Origin: CAZCAC01 sp964496575
GTDB taxonomy: Bacteria > Planctomycetota > UBA1135 > GCA-002686595
Assembly (NCBI GenBank): GCA_964496575.1
Contig: CAZCAC010000038.1
Span: 1 to 64,000, forward strand
Length of the DNA: 64,000 nucleotides
Direction of reading: 5' to 3'
Shown: piece by piece, positions 35,937 to 45,204 of the stretch
Numbering within the stretch: position 1 is the first letter of the stretch
Layout: every line of letters begins with the position of its first letter
The notes under the pieces: model-generated
Database searches by the model: none
What the model saw: only the letters and a program-made list of their open reading frames with translations
Told to the model about the DNA's origin: nothing
Made by a program: the position numbers and the translations under genes

Positions 35937-37234
35937 CTAATGGCAGAAGAGGACGTTCATCCCGTCGCTCAGGTTGAAGTACGCGGGACCCGCTTCGGGA
36001 TCGCGATACCAGCACTGGAAGTTCCACTCCGACCCGAGCATGATCTGGCCGTCCGGATGCGGTGGCTGGGTGAGGTCGAGGTACTGCGAGAACAGACTTC
36101 CTTGCGACTTGGTGACACCCAACCGAAAGACGCGACCCGCCGTGCAGCGGATCCCGTTTCCGAAGGGGATGTAGCCCTGGTGCGCCCCGTAGAAGAAGAT
36201 CCCGAACTGGTTCTCGGGTACACCACTGCAGGTGAGATAGAACTCGTTCGTCGAGAGACTCGGGAGGTTGGTGTGGGACATGACCGCTCCGGACCCCACC
36301 GAGTTCGGCGAGGTCTCGCAGTAGCTATGGATCTTCGAGCAGTTAGCTCCGGAGACCACCCGGACACTTCCGGAGTCCTCGCCGTTGGTGTCCGTGCCGG
36401 CGGAGCCGAGGATCAGGTCGGGAACGCCATCCTGGTTGATGTCGCCCGCGCCGGCGACGGAACCGAGGTAGGCGTAGGGCGCCTCCCCGTAGTACTTGTC
36501 GATGACCGAAGTGTCCTTCCCGGAAACGATCGTCACCGAGCCCTCGTTGCCCCCGCCAGGCCCCCCGAGGCCCTCGAAGGGGGCGGAGACGATCACGTCG
36601 TCGCAGCCGTCGAGGTTCACGTCCCCGACGCCGGCCACGTAGGAGCCGAGGCGAAGGTCCTCGGTCGCGCCGAGCACGGCGAAGAGCAGCCACGTGGTCT
36701 GGCCGTCGTAGACCCAGGCCGCCCCGGCGTCGTCGGCGATCAGCTCCTCGCCCGGAGCCCCGACGATGATGTCCGGGCAGCCGTCGCCGTTTACGTCTCC
36801 GGCGCCGGCGACGCACGAGCCGAAGCCGCTGGCGTAACTCGTGGTGAAGATGCTGTAGAGCTTCGCGCCGGTAGCGCCGGAGTACACGCGGACGCCGCCG
36901 CGCATGACTCCATTGCAGGGCTCCTGACATAGGTGCGTGGAGTGGCGGCATTGGCCGAATGCCGTTCATTCACGATGAGGGGGTGCGTCATAAGGTATGC
37001 AACGCTTTGACGGGGGCCGCGATCGACACCGACCAGGGAGCGAGCCCGACACGCCGTTTCCCTGCTGAGCCATGAGCGGATGGTTGCATGAATCGGGGCG
37101 CATGTGTCAGGAGCCCTGCACTGTGTGTTGTCGGCGGGACCTTCGAAACGGTACAGCTCTGATTGCGCTTCCGCAGCAGTCGACAGGGCGATGGTCAGCC
37201 CCCCGCACACTGTGATTTGACGGCAGACGTTCAT
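35937..37234 (-). pseudogene. FG-GAP (integrin-alpha-like) repeat protein split by a MITE-like element
   Basis: The 5' part starts at 37234 with GGAGGGG 6 bases upstream and encodes MNVCRQITVCGGLTIALSTA, a signal peptide, then SELYRFEGPADNTQ. Coding stops exactly at the terminal repeat ending at 37120. On the far side of the 207-bp element the gene resumes at 36913 with GVMRGGVRVYSGATGAKLYS and runs to 35937 through several FG-GAP repeats (CVAGAGDVNGDGCPDIIVGA, YVAGVGDVNLDGCDDVIVSA, SVAGAGDINQDGVPDLILGS). The C-terminal module ends FQCWYRDPEAGPAYFNLSDG. One blade, about 25-30 residues, is missing between the halves, so target sequence was lost. The 3' part could start at an internal ATG (36905) without a signal peptide, but would not be exported. 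Confidence 0.8.
36914..37120. mobile_element. 207-bp MITE-like element with perfect 16-bp terminal inverted repeats, copy 1
   Basis: Left end TGCAGGGCTCCTGACA (36914-36929) and right end TGTCAGGAGCCCTGCA (37105-37120) are exact reverse complements, and allowing one mismatch they extend to 19 bp. The interior has no coding frame of note and carries a small hairpin (CGGCATT-GGCCG-AATGCCG). An identical copy begins at 63807. No target-site duplication is visible here: flanks are ACTCCAT on the left and CTGTGTG on the right. It may be the non-autonomous derivative of an insertion sequence elsewhere in the genome. It interrupts the FG-GAP gene. Confidence 0.82.
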
Positions 37235-37845
37235 CAATCCCCTCCACTGCGAGTAGTCGCAAGGCACCCGGGAGAATGGATGCGGCGCGTCCATCGCTGC
37301 GTTGCTGGTCATGCGGTGCATCGGTATCTCTCCCGACTCTCCTGATACCACTGCCGCCCGGATAGGGCAACGAAAACACGAGAATGGCGACTTCGATCCG
37401 TAAGGACACTCCCTCATGTCCGGCAACTCGATCAAGCTCCGACACCGCCAATTGCGTGAGCCTGCGGAAGTGGACCCGACACCGGATCGTGAACAAGCCC
37501 GTCAACGCGCTCTGAAACCGGCTGCGGCCGAGTTTTCGGACACGACGGGCCTCCGACAACCGCCCTGGCTGGCACCGCGCTGCCTCCCTCGTTCGTCGTT
37601 GGTCACGCGGCTCATTCTCTCGTCCATCCATCTCTCCGATGCTCCTCTCGCGCCGCTCCAACAACGCCAAGACGAGAAGGAACGAGCCGGGGCGTGGGAA
37701 TGTCGCGTAAGAACGGCTCATGACTGCCGACTGTCACGGCGTGGTTGCGGAGGACAGGGTGCGGTCCGAGAATCCCAGAGTATACCGTCGGGAATGCCCG
37801 AAATCAGGCCGATCGGCCGCAGCCTGATCTTCGGACAGCACGTCC
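37235..37845. other. Intergenic region without recognisable gene
   Basis: 611 bp between the DUF6288 gene end and the FG-GAP gene start, both minus. Open frames here lack protein character. It should carry the FG-GAP promoter, and candidate hairpins lie at its right edge. Confidence 0.4.
37790..37828 (-). terminator. Candidate hairpins after the DUF6288 gene
   Basis: Downstream of the DUF6288 stop (37846), ATCAGGC at 37803-37809 pairs with GCCTGAT at 37822-37828, and a second small stem TCGGG/CCCGA lies at about 37790-37803. Neither is followed by a strong T-run, so this is a weak call. Confidence 0.3.
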
Positions 37846-40281
37846 CTACTTCACGCGTTCGAGGTGGAACAACCTGGGCTCGTCCGTCAAGGCCTCGATC
37901 GCCGCGATCGTCTCCCTGACGACCTTCGCCTTCCCCAGGCTCAGGTGGCGCGGGAAGTCCTCTTCCTCCTCCTCGAAGTACGTGGCGACGGCCTCCAGCC
38001 GGGGAACGACCCGCTGGCCGTGCGCTCCGTAGGTCTTCAGCATCTCCATGATCTTCACGATTCGCTTCTCGCTGGCGTGCGGCTTCTGGTTCCGCGAGTA
38101 GTCGACGAGCAGCTCGATCCCCTCGCTGATCCGGTACTTCACCAGGAGCTGCAGGCCACTCATGCGAATGCCGTCGGCGAACATGATCCCGCTCGGGGAG
38201 GGCTCGACGATCGCCCGGTGGATCGCGGGCAAGAGGGGCTGCAGCTCTTCGAAGGTCAGGTTCTGGTACACGCTGCCGAAGCTGCCCCGTGCACGGCCGT
38301 CCTCGTTCAGGAGGCCGGCACGGACGGCCTTCATGAGCAGCTCGCGGTCCACCCCCTCGAGCGAGCGACCGATCAGGCCGCCTCGCCGGTCGAACAGGGC
38401 GAAGGACAGGTAGCGTTGCTCCATGTTCCGGGGATCGTTCTCCGGATCACTCCTGGTGAGCCTGGTGAGCAGCTCGGGAACCGCTCCCCGGGCCGGTTCA
38501 CCTATCCCGGCCAGCGCCTCGGCGGTCAGGATTCGCAGCCACAGATCGTCGGAATCGAACGTCTCGAGCAGGGCCGGGACCGCCGCGGCGCCACGCTTCC
38601 CCTGCATCTTCAGCGCCTGGCACGCTCCGTAGCGTGTGTACAGGTCCGGCGAGTCGAGCAACCCGATCAGCCGTGCAGTGAAGTCGCCCTTCCGCCGCCC
38701 CAGCGCCATCGCCGCGCGCTCCCTGACGACCGGGGACCAGCTGCCGAGACGGCCCACGAGCTCCTCCTCTCCCAGCGCGTCGTAGAAGCCGTGGCGGTCC
38801 TTGTTGTCCCAGCCGCGCCCGTCGAGGATCAGGGCTCGTGCGGCGGCGGCATCGAGCTGCGGTGCGACGCCCGGTCGCTTGCCGGTCAGACGGATCTTCC
38901 GCAGCGGCAGCGCGTAGGACAGGAGATGGGCGCCGCTGTAGTCCCAGCCCGAATAGCTGTCGTTCTTCGTCTGGGGGGGGCCCTGGTGGCGGAAGCTCCC
39001 GTCCCAGCGCCGGGCCAGGTCGAGGTACCAGGCGCCGAACTCCTGCATCCAGACCCCGGTGGCCTGCGGGCCGGACCGGGCCACGCCCGGCAGGGCCCAC
39101 AGCATGTTGAAGAAGTTTCCCGTGTGGCCGGTGTCCCGCTCCGCGCCGTGGGAGGCGAGGCTCATCCGGGAGAAGTACTCCGCGCCTGCCGCCTCGCCGA
39201 GCTGGTCGAACAGGACGGCGGCCATGCCGCACTTGCCGTTGTCCTCGTGGGTCTGGATCCACGGGCGGTGGTCGCCGTAGGGGATCGCCCCCTTGCCGAT
39301 GTAGAAGCGCAGCAGCCGAGCGCTGCGCTCGATGGCGCGCTCCACCACCGGATCGTCCACCCCCGCGGCCCGCGCCAGCACGAGCCCGGTGGTCAGCGGC
39401 AGACCCGGGGAGTTCATCATTCCGTAGCCGAGGAGCCGCCCGTCCCGCCCGGCGAAGCGGTGACCCCAGGAGCCGACGATGCTCTGTCCCTCGGCCGCCT
39501 CCAGCGCCAGCCGCCGCAGACCCGGCTCGACCGAATCGTCGCCGGTCGCCATCACGTACTCCGCCAGCAGCGTGATGACGTAGCCGTAGTACCAGGTCTG
39601 GAAGCTGTCCGCCGAGTAGTCCGCCGCCCAACGGGCCTCCTCGCGCACCAGCGGAAGGTACTCGCGGTCACCGCTGGCGAGCAGGGCCAGCGCGTTCAGG
39701 GAGCGCGTGATCGGGTTCTCCCGGTAGGACGGGTCCGCGATCCGTTTCGCCAGCGCCTCGCACCCCAGCTGGAGGATGCGTCGCGACTTCGGGCAGTCGT
39801 AGGGGGCGGTCGCGCTGTAGGTGCCGAGGACGGGCAGCTTCAGGACGACGCTCTCGGTCTTCCCCGCCCGCCAGCGGATCAGCGACAGCTCTCCCCCACC
39901 GGCCTCCGACTCGGCGGTGGTGAGCGCCCGGCCCAGCTCGGTGCGCGGGTCGTGGGAGAACGGCTCACCCGCGACGCCGAGGATCACGTCGCCGACCGCG
40001 AGCACTCCGTCCGCCGGGGAGTCCTCGGCCACCTCGGTGATCGCGATCTGCCGCGCGTCCGTGGTGACGAGCTTGTCGCTGAACATCCACCCGCGGGCCC
40101 CCGTGGCCCCGAGCGTCCAGTCGTGCTTCGCGCCCTCCGGAATCTCGTCGCCCCGGGTGAGGTCCGGAATGGTCTGCCCCGGACCGGCCCCGGCCGTCGG
40201 CGAGGTCGTGGTGAGAAGAGTCGACAAGGCCACGGCGGTGAGGGACGTGGCCAGGAGATTCTTGGCGATCATGTCGGTCAT
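37846..40281 (-). CDS. Exported DUF6288-type protein: PDZ domain, helical toroid and HEAT repeats
   Basis: An 811-residue exported protein (MTDMIAKNLLATSLTAVALS; a second ATG at 40272 is possible). Residues 60-160 are a PDZ domain (GWMFSDKLVTTDARQIAITEV, GVLAVGDVILGVAGEPF). Residues 160-520 are an alpha/alpha-toroid region with SFQTWYYGYVITLLAEYVMA, IGKGAIPYGDHRPWIQTHED and DTGHTGNFFNMLWALPG, as in proteins annotated DUF6288. Residues 540-680 are HEAT repeats (SPVVRERAAMALGRR, ILTAEALAGIGEPARGAVPE). The domain set is typical of planctomycetes. It is the last gene of the GH-D-like/DUF3863/GH106 cluster (74-bp gap). Function unproven; the toroid suggests a polysaccharide-related role. Confidence 0.78.
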   Translation of the reverse strand: MTDMIAKNLLATSLTAVALSTLLTTTSPTAGAGPGQTIPDLTRGDEIPEGAKHDWTLGATGARGWMFSDKLVTTDARQIAITEVAEDSPADGVLAVGDVILGVAGEPFSHDPRTELGRALTTAESEAGGGELSLIRWRAGKTESVVLKLPVLGTYSATAPYDCPKSRRILQLGCEALAKRIADPSYRENPITRSLNALALLASGDREYLPLVREEARWAADYSADSFQTWYYGYVITLLAEYVMATGDDSVEPGLRRLALEAAEGQSIVGSWGHRFAGRDGRLLGYGMMNSPGLPLTTGLVLARAAGVDDPVVERAIERSARLLRFYIGKGAIPYGDHRPWIQTHEDNGKCGMAAVLFDQLGEAAGAEYFSRMSLASHGAERDTGHTGNFFNMLWALPGVARSGPQATGVWMQEFGAWYLDLARRWDGSFRHQGPPQTKNDSYSGWDYSGAHLLSYALPLRKIRLTGKRPGVAPQLDAAAARALILDGRGWDNKDRHGFYDALGEEELVGRLGSWSPVVRERAAMALGRRKGDFTARLIGLLDSPDLYTRYGACQALKMQGKRGAAAVPALLETFDSDDLWLRILTAEALAGIGEPARGAVPELLTRLTRSDPENDPRNMEQRYLSFALFDRRGGLIGRSLEGVDRELLMKAVRAGLLNEDGRARGSFGSVYQNLTFEELQPLLPAIHRAIVEPSPSGIMFADGIRMSGLQLLVKYRISEGIELLVDYSRNQKPHASEKRIVKIMEMLKTYGAHGQRVVPRLEAVATYFEEEEEDFPRHLSLGKAKVVRETIAAIEALTDEPRLFHLERVK

Positions 40282-40355
40282 TGGTGCTCGCTACGGTTCT
40301 CGGGGCCCCACCGAAACGGCGGCTGGCAGGATTCTCGGCACGGGTGACGAATCTG

Positions 40356-43300
40356 TCAGGGAGCCTCGCTCTCGACCGGCACCAGCCGGACGGGGCCGAG
40401 GAGTCCCGACTCGAGCAGTGGCGTATCCGGGCGGAAGGGCCCGCGGATGTTCGTCCGGGTGATCCGCTGTTCCGGCGGCAAGGCGGAGTCGCCGACGAGG
40501 CGATTGTGCCAGGTGTTGGCCACCTCGCAGCGCAGCTCGTTCTCGCCCGGTCGCAGCCGGTCCGTCACGTCGACCGCGTAGGGTGGCTTCCACACGACGC
40601 CGAGCTCCACGTCGTTCAGCACGACCCGGGCGACGCCGGCGACCCGGCCGAGGTCGAGCTCCACCGCGGCTCCGGATTCGAGCAGCCCGGCGGGTGGGGT
40701 GAAGCGAACCACGTACTCCGCGATCCCCGAGAAGTGGCGCAGCCCATCGTCCTCGGCGTCGGCCCAGGAGATCAGCTCGGGAAGCAGCACCTCCTCCGGC
40801 GCGCCGCGTCCCGCGGCGAAGCGTACGCGCCACGGGCCGGAGAGCTCGAAGCCCGCCCGCGCGGGCGCGCGCAGCTCGTCCGTTCCCGGGTCGTGAGCGA
40901 CTCCCGAGGAGACCTCGTGTACCCGGACGTTCTCGACTTCTCCTCCGTCGACGATGAAGAACGCGACGCGGTTCAGCCCGACGATATCCGTGTGGCCCGA
41001 CCAGTCGTCGCTGTGGTTCGAGACCACGTCGAAGCGCACGTACCGAACCCGAATGGCGGAGAGCGGGACCCGCTGCTCGTAGTCTCGCTCGCCGATGCTC
41101 GGGGCAGGGCGGAGCTCGACCCGGCCCAGCGGCTCGAACGCCTCGCCATCCGGGGAGACGGAGACGTCCATCTCCCGGATGCCTCGCGTCAGGAGACCGC
41201 GAGCCTGGTCCTGGAAGTTCCAGAGCAGCGCGTGGTCGAGGTCGACCGTGGCGCCGAGGTCGTAGACGATGAACTCCCCGCTGGGCGGTCCCTCGCCGGA
41301 GGAGACCCACGCCGGGCCGTTCGGCGTGTCGCCGTGGGCGACGTCGGGCGCCGTGGACCGGACTCGCGGCACGGGCTCGACCGTGTAGGGAACCGGCGCG
41401 GGAGCTGCTGGATCGCTTCGGAAGACGACGAACGTCGAGCCGCCGGGTGGAAGGCGCAGGGGGACGCGGGTCCGCGTCCCCTCCACGCGATGCGCACGCG
41501 GCCGAACGGTTCTCCCGCTCGACGGATCCCAGAGCTCCGGCCGCCTGCCGCTGACCCGGAAGAGCGCCTCGATCTCCTCCCAGCGCTCGTGGTCGTTGAC
41601 GACGAAATAGACCTCGACGTCACCCGCGCTCCGGTGCACGTAGCTCAGGCGGGTCCGCCGATCGCCGCCGTCCCAGCAGAAGTCCGGCGGGAGGTCACCG
41701 AGCACCTCGAGCGCGCTTCGGCCCTGGATGACGCGCCCCTTCCCGAAACGGTTCTCGGTGATACGCTCGCCGTCGATCTCGCCCCAGAGCTCGTTCGCGA
41801 GGGCGCGGACCTCCTCGTCGCACTCCGGGTGGTCCGCGAGGCCATTCGCCCGGACCGGCCGGGGCCCGAGGACCGTCGCTCCGTCCCGCACCAGCTCCCG
41901 GATCCTGCGCAGCGCCACCGGGTCGATCGCCTCCTCGTCGGGGAGCGCGAGAAGTGCGTAGTTCACCCCGTGCGGCAGCACGATCCTCCCCTCGCGCACG
42001 CTCATCGAGCTGATCAGGACCCGCACGTCGACCACGTCGTAGTCGTACCCGGCGCGGCGCAGCTCCGGATCCCAGTCCACGGCGAGCGGGTGGAACGCCG
42101 GGGCACCGTCGCCCTGGTAGAAGCACACGTCCGCCACGGGATTCCCCTGCTGGAGCAGGAAGGAGCAACGCGAGAGGTAGTCGATGAACGGCCCGGCCAT
42201 CGGCCACCAGACGAGGTTCGGCCCGATGTGAGTCCCCGCGTGGTAAGCGTAGCCGGGGAGGCCGCGCTCCGCCGCGCCGTGTGGAGACGTGTGAAAGGTG
42301 ATGTGGTTCAGCCCGTCGACGAAGGCCTGGTCCGCGAGGAGCTTCAGGTAGTACGGCGAGTCGCGCCAGTGCCGCCAGCAGGTGAACGACTCGGCGTCCA
42401 CGATCGTCTGGCCGTAGGTGTGCGCCGCGCAGGCGATCTCCTTGACGTTGTACATGCTGCGCTGCTTCGGCCAGAACTCACCGCGCATGAGCCCCACCGC
42501 GCCGAGCGCGCCGAGCGAGTCGACCGGGCAGCTGTTCCAGATCGGCGGCCCGGGGCCGCCCGCTTCCGCGGCGAGCAGGAGGCCCCGTTCGCGCAGCAGC
42601 CGATCGCCGAGCCGGTAGTGGTTCTCGATCATCAGGTCGCTGACCAGGCGAGTCCAGTCGTGGAGGAAACGTTCGCCCCGCTCGCCGGCGCGCTCCGGAT
42701 CCAGGAGCAGGGACAGCCACGGTCTCGCGTCGTACTCGTAGCGCGCTGCGAAGGCCTCGAGGATCTCCTCGGTCCAGGCGCCGAGGCGTTCTCCCTCCAG
42801 CTCCAGGCTGTCCACCTCAAGGTACCGGAGCGCCGTGTCCTCGAGTGGACCGAGTGCGAGCTCGAGCCGTTCGAGCACGTGGTCGAAGTAGGCACGGCTG
42901 TCGTCCGCGTCGAAGAAGTCGATCTGGAGGCCGTCCGAAGCGGGACTGGGCACGATCAGGCGTTGCCCGGTGTTCGCGAAGACGAACCAGCGGATGGTCC
43001 AGTCTCCCGCGGGCGCGTCCCAGTGAAGTCGGCCGTCGTCGTCGATCCTCTCGGTGAGGTCGACGACGCGCTCGGGCACGAGGAGACCCGCGTCCGCCGC
43101 GGGGGAAGCCTGGACGGCCACGGTCCGCCAGTACGCGGGCCGCCCGTCCTCGCCGCGCGGGCAGTGATCGGGGATCTCCGGGAAGGCGAGCTCCAGCTCG
43201 AGCGACGCCGGTCCTCGCGCCGTCTGTTCCGAGGCGTAGAGCCCGAGCCCCGCCTGTTCCGGCTCGACCCACGTGCCACCCGCGTTCCACCCGCTGGCGG

Positions 43301-43711
43301 CGAGCATGCCGAGCTCGAGCCCGAGCCGCTGCGCCTCGCGATTCGCGTGAGCGAGGTTCGCCAGCCACTCGTCACCGAGGAAGGACGGCCCGACCGGGAC
43401 GAGCTCTTCGGGGTCCCGGTGCGCCTTCACGTCCCAGACCTGCAGCCGCGAGAGGCCGGCGTGCCGCAGCTCCTCCATCTCCTCGGTGATGCGCTCCACG
43501 TCGGCGTTGCCGTTCAGCCACGTCCAGAAGGCGTCTGGGCGAGCCNNNNNNNNNNNNNNNNNNNNNNNNNNNNNNNNNNNNNNNNNNNNNNNNNNNNNNN
43601 NNNNNNNNNNNNNNNNNNNNNNNNNNNNNNNNNNNNNNNNNNNNNCCCCGTGACGACGAACAGGAGGAGGAGTGGTCCGGCGAACGTCACGGGCTGCATC
43701 TCTTCGATCAT
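40356..43711 (-). CDS. GH106-type alpha-L-rhamnosidase, interrupted by assembly gap
   Basis: An inverting alpha-L-rhamnosidase-like enzyme acting outside the cytoplasm. The ATG at 43711 gives MIEEMQPVTFAGPLLLLFVV, an export signal, just before the 100-N gap. After the gap the frame resumes as DAFWTWLNGNADVERITEEM and runs to 40356. Family features are the DAFWTWLNGN start, GMLAASGWNAGGTWVEPEQAG, RYLEVDSLELEG, IVDAESFTCWRHWRDSPYYL, HITFHTSPHG and a C-terminal galactose-binding sandwich (ELDLGRVAGVARVVLNDVEL, GVVWKPPYAVDVTDRL). The two sides are out of frame across 100 Ns, so the gap length is nominal and perhaps some tens of residues are missing. It is 30 bp after the DUF3863 gene. Confidence in family is high. 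Confidence 0.85.
43546..43645. other. Assembly gap (100 N)
   Basis: Exactly 100 Ns, the usual placeholder for a scaffold join of unknown length. It falls inside the 5' end of the GH106 gene, and the coding sense on both sides agrees, which supports the join. Confidence 0.98.
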
Positions 43712-43741
43712 GGTGCTCCTGTGGTCACGACCTTTCGGCGC

Positions 43742-45130
43742 TCAGGCCAGCTCCGGAACCCGGCTTCGAATGATCCGCCGATCTTCCTCGGAGAGCTCGG
43801 CCAGGGGAGTCGGTCGGTCCTGGGGTCGAATGCCCTTCTGGTTGAGCCGGTTCATCAGGCTCCAGTTCCGGGTGAGCCCGGTGGGCTCCTGCGCCGGAAG
43901 ATCGTACCGGGTGAAGTCGATCACCTGCTCGGGCTGATCCTGCTGCCAGTCGCGGAGCAGGGCCAGCCGGAACTGCCGGTTCATGAACCAGCGGATCTCG
44001 AGCTCGGCGTCCGATCCGCCGATCCCGGTGCCGCGCTGCCGGAAGCGGTAGTCCAGGTCGTCGTTGTCCTGGTGCGCTTCTCTCCAGGTCCGACCGAACT
44101 CCCCCAGCAGCACGCACTCCGCCGACGGCCAGCGCTCCCGGATGGTGCTGGTCCAGGCGGTCAGGATCTCCAGGTGGCCGACCTGTGGTACCAGCGAGAT
44201 CTCCCAGCAGTTGGTGACCCAGGCCCATCCGTTGAGGTCGAACCCGGTGTCGAAGTGAACGGCCGTGGTGGCCAGCATCTGCCGCAGCCCCGTCTCCGGC
44301 CCGAACTGCCCGATCGTCTCGATCGGCCCGACCCCCATCCGGCTGTACTGCCGGTTCCGCCGGCTCTCCACGCCGCCGGGCCGGCGGGCGGCCAGGAAGT
44401 CCATCGTCCACCCGTCCAGGTTGACGCAATCGATCCGGTCGCCCCGGGACTGCGCCGGCTTGCAGAAGTGCTCTCTCGACGGGTAGTAGGGATAGCAGAT
44501 CGAACCTTCCCCATCCTGGTTGTCCACCGCGTACTGACTCCAGATGTTGCCCTGGCAGACGTGGATCCCCTCCACCTCCGAGAGGTACTTCTGGTTGTCG
44601 GCGGCGAGGAACCCGGCGATCAGGCTCCGGGGACGAAAGCCGCCGCCCATGATCTCGGACACGCGAAGCAGGCCCTCATGGATGTCCCGGTCGACCTGCT
44701 CCCTCGTGCTGTAGGCGTTGGCGAAGAAGGCGCCGGGGATGAAGGTGACGTCGTCGCCGTAGCGGTCGTGGAACTCCGGTACGAGCCTGCGCAGCGCGGC
44801 GTAGCGATCGCGCTCGTCGTGCAGGGCCCTCCAGCTGAAGGCCCAGGTCATCTTCGCTCCGGGCCAGCCCTCGGCCAGCGCCTGGCGCAGGGCCTGGACG
44901 TTCTCGGGGGTATGCCGGTCGTACTCGTCGAAGCCCTCGTTCCGGGTCCGGGTGACCTCGATCTGGTTGACCCGGATGACCGAGTTGAAGGTCAGGAACC
45001 GGCGTCCGGCGAGGCCGTCGCTCCTCGCGGCCTGCTCCCGGCTCGCTCGATCGTCGCTCAGGCAGCCAGGGCCGACGGTGGCGCCGAGGACGGCGCCCGC
45101 GGCGCCACGCAAGAAGTCTCGTCTGCGCAT
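43742..45130 (-). CDS. Tat-exported DUF3863-like protein, probable glycoside-hydrolase-like barrel
   Basis: 462 residues from the ATG at 45130, with GAGGAAG about 13 bases upstream. The twin-arginine type N-terminus is MRRRDFLRGAAGAVLGATVG. The body starts RFLTFNSVIRVNQIEVTRTR and continues EGWPGAKMTWAFSWRALHDE, FIPGAFFANAYSTREQVDRD and GHLEILTAWTSTIRERWPSA, which I associate with DUF3863/DUF3864 proteins of Bacteroidetes and planctomycetes. Aromatic and acidic residues suggest a carbohydrate-active barrel, but no catalytic pair is assigned. It lies between the clan GH-D-like gene and GH106 on the same strand. Confidence 0.68.
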   Translation of the reverse strand: MRRRDFLRGAAGAVLGATVGPGCLSDDRASREQAARSDGLAGRRFLTFNSVIRVNQIEVTRTRNEGFDEYDRHTPENVQALRQALAEGWPGAKMTWAFSWRALHDERDRYAALRRLVPEFHDRYGDDVTFIPGAFFANAYSTREQVDRDIHEGLLRVSEIMGGGFRPRSLIAGFLAADNQKYLSEVEGIHVCQGNIWSQYAVDNQDGEGSICYPYYPSREHFCKPAQSRGDRIDCVNLDGWTMDFLAARRPGGVESRRNRQYSRMGVGPIETIGQFGPETGLRQMLATTAVHFDTGFDLNGWAWVTNCWEISLVPQVGHLEILTAWTSTIRERWPSAECVLLGEFGRTWREAHQDNDDLDYRFRQRGTGIGGSDAELEIRWFMNRQFRLALLRDWQQDQPEQVIDFTRYDLPAQEPTGLTRNWSLMNRLNQKGIRPQDRPTPLAELSEEDRRIIRSRVPELA

Positions 45131-45204
45131 CGGGGATTCGCTTCCTCTTTCCGGTGTTGTCGGGCCGCCCCGGGGCCGGCGTCCGGCCGGACGTGTTCGA
45201 GTGC

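Noticed and set aside
36914..37120. A protein encoded within the MITE-like element
   Set aside because: Frames crossing it are extensions of the broken FG-GAP gene with no transposase motifs.
36905..37130. Target-site duplication flanking element copy 1
   Set aside because: The bases outside the terminal repeats (ACTCCAT and CTGTGTG) do not match beyond chance.
43514..43711. A single open frame running through the 100 Ns
   Set aside because: N positions have no meaning in translation. The GH106 frame after the gap is a different one, so the nominal gap length is arbitrary.
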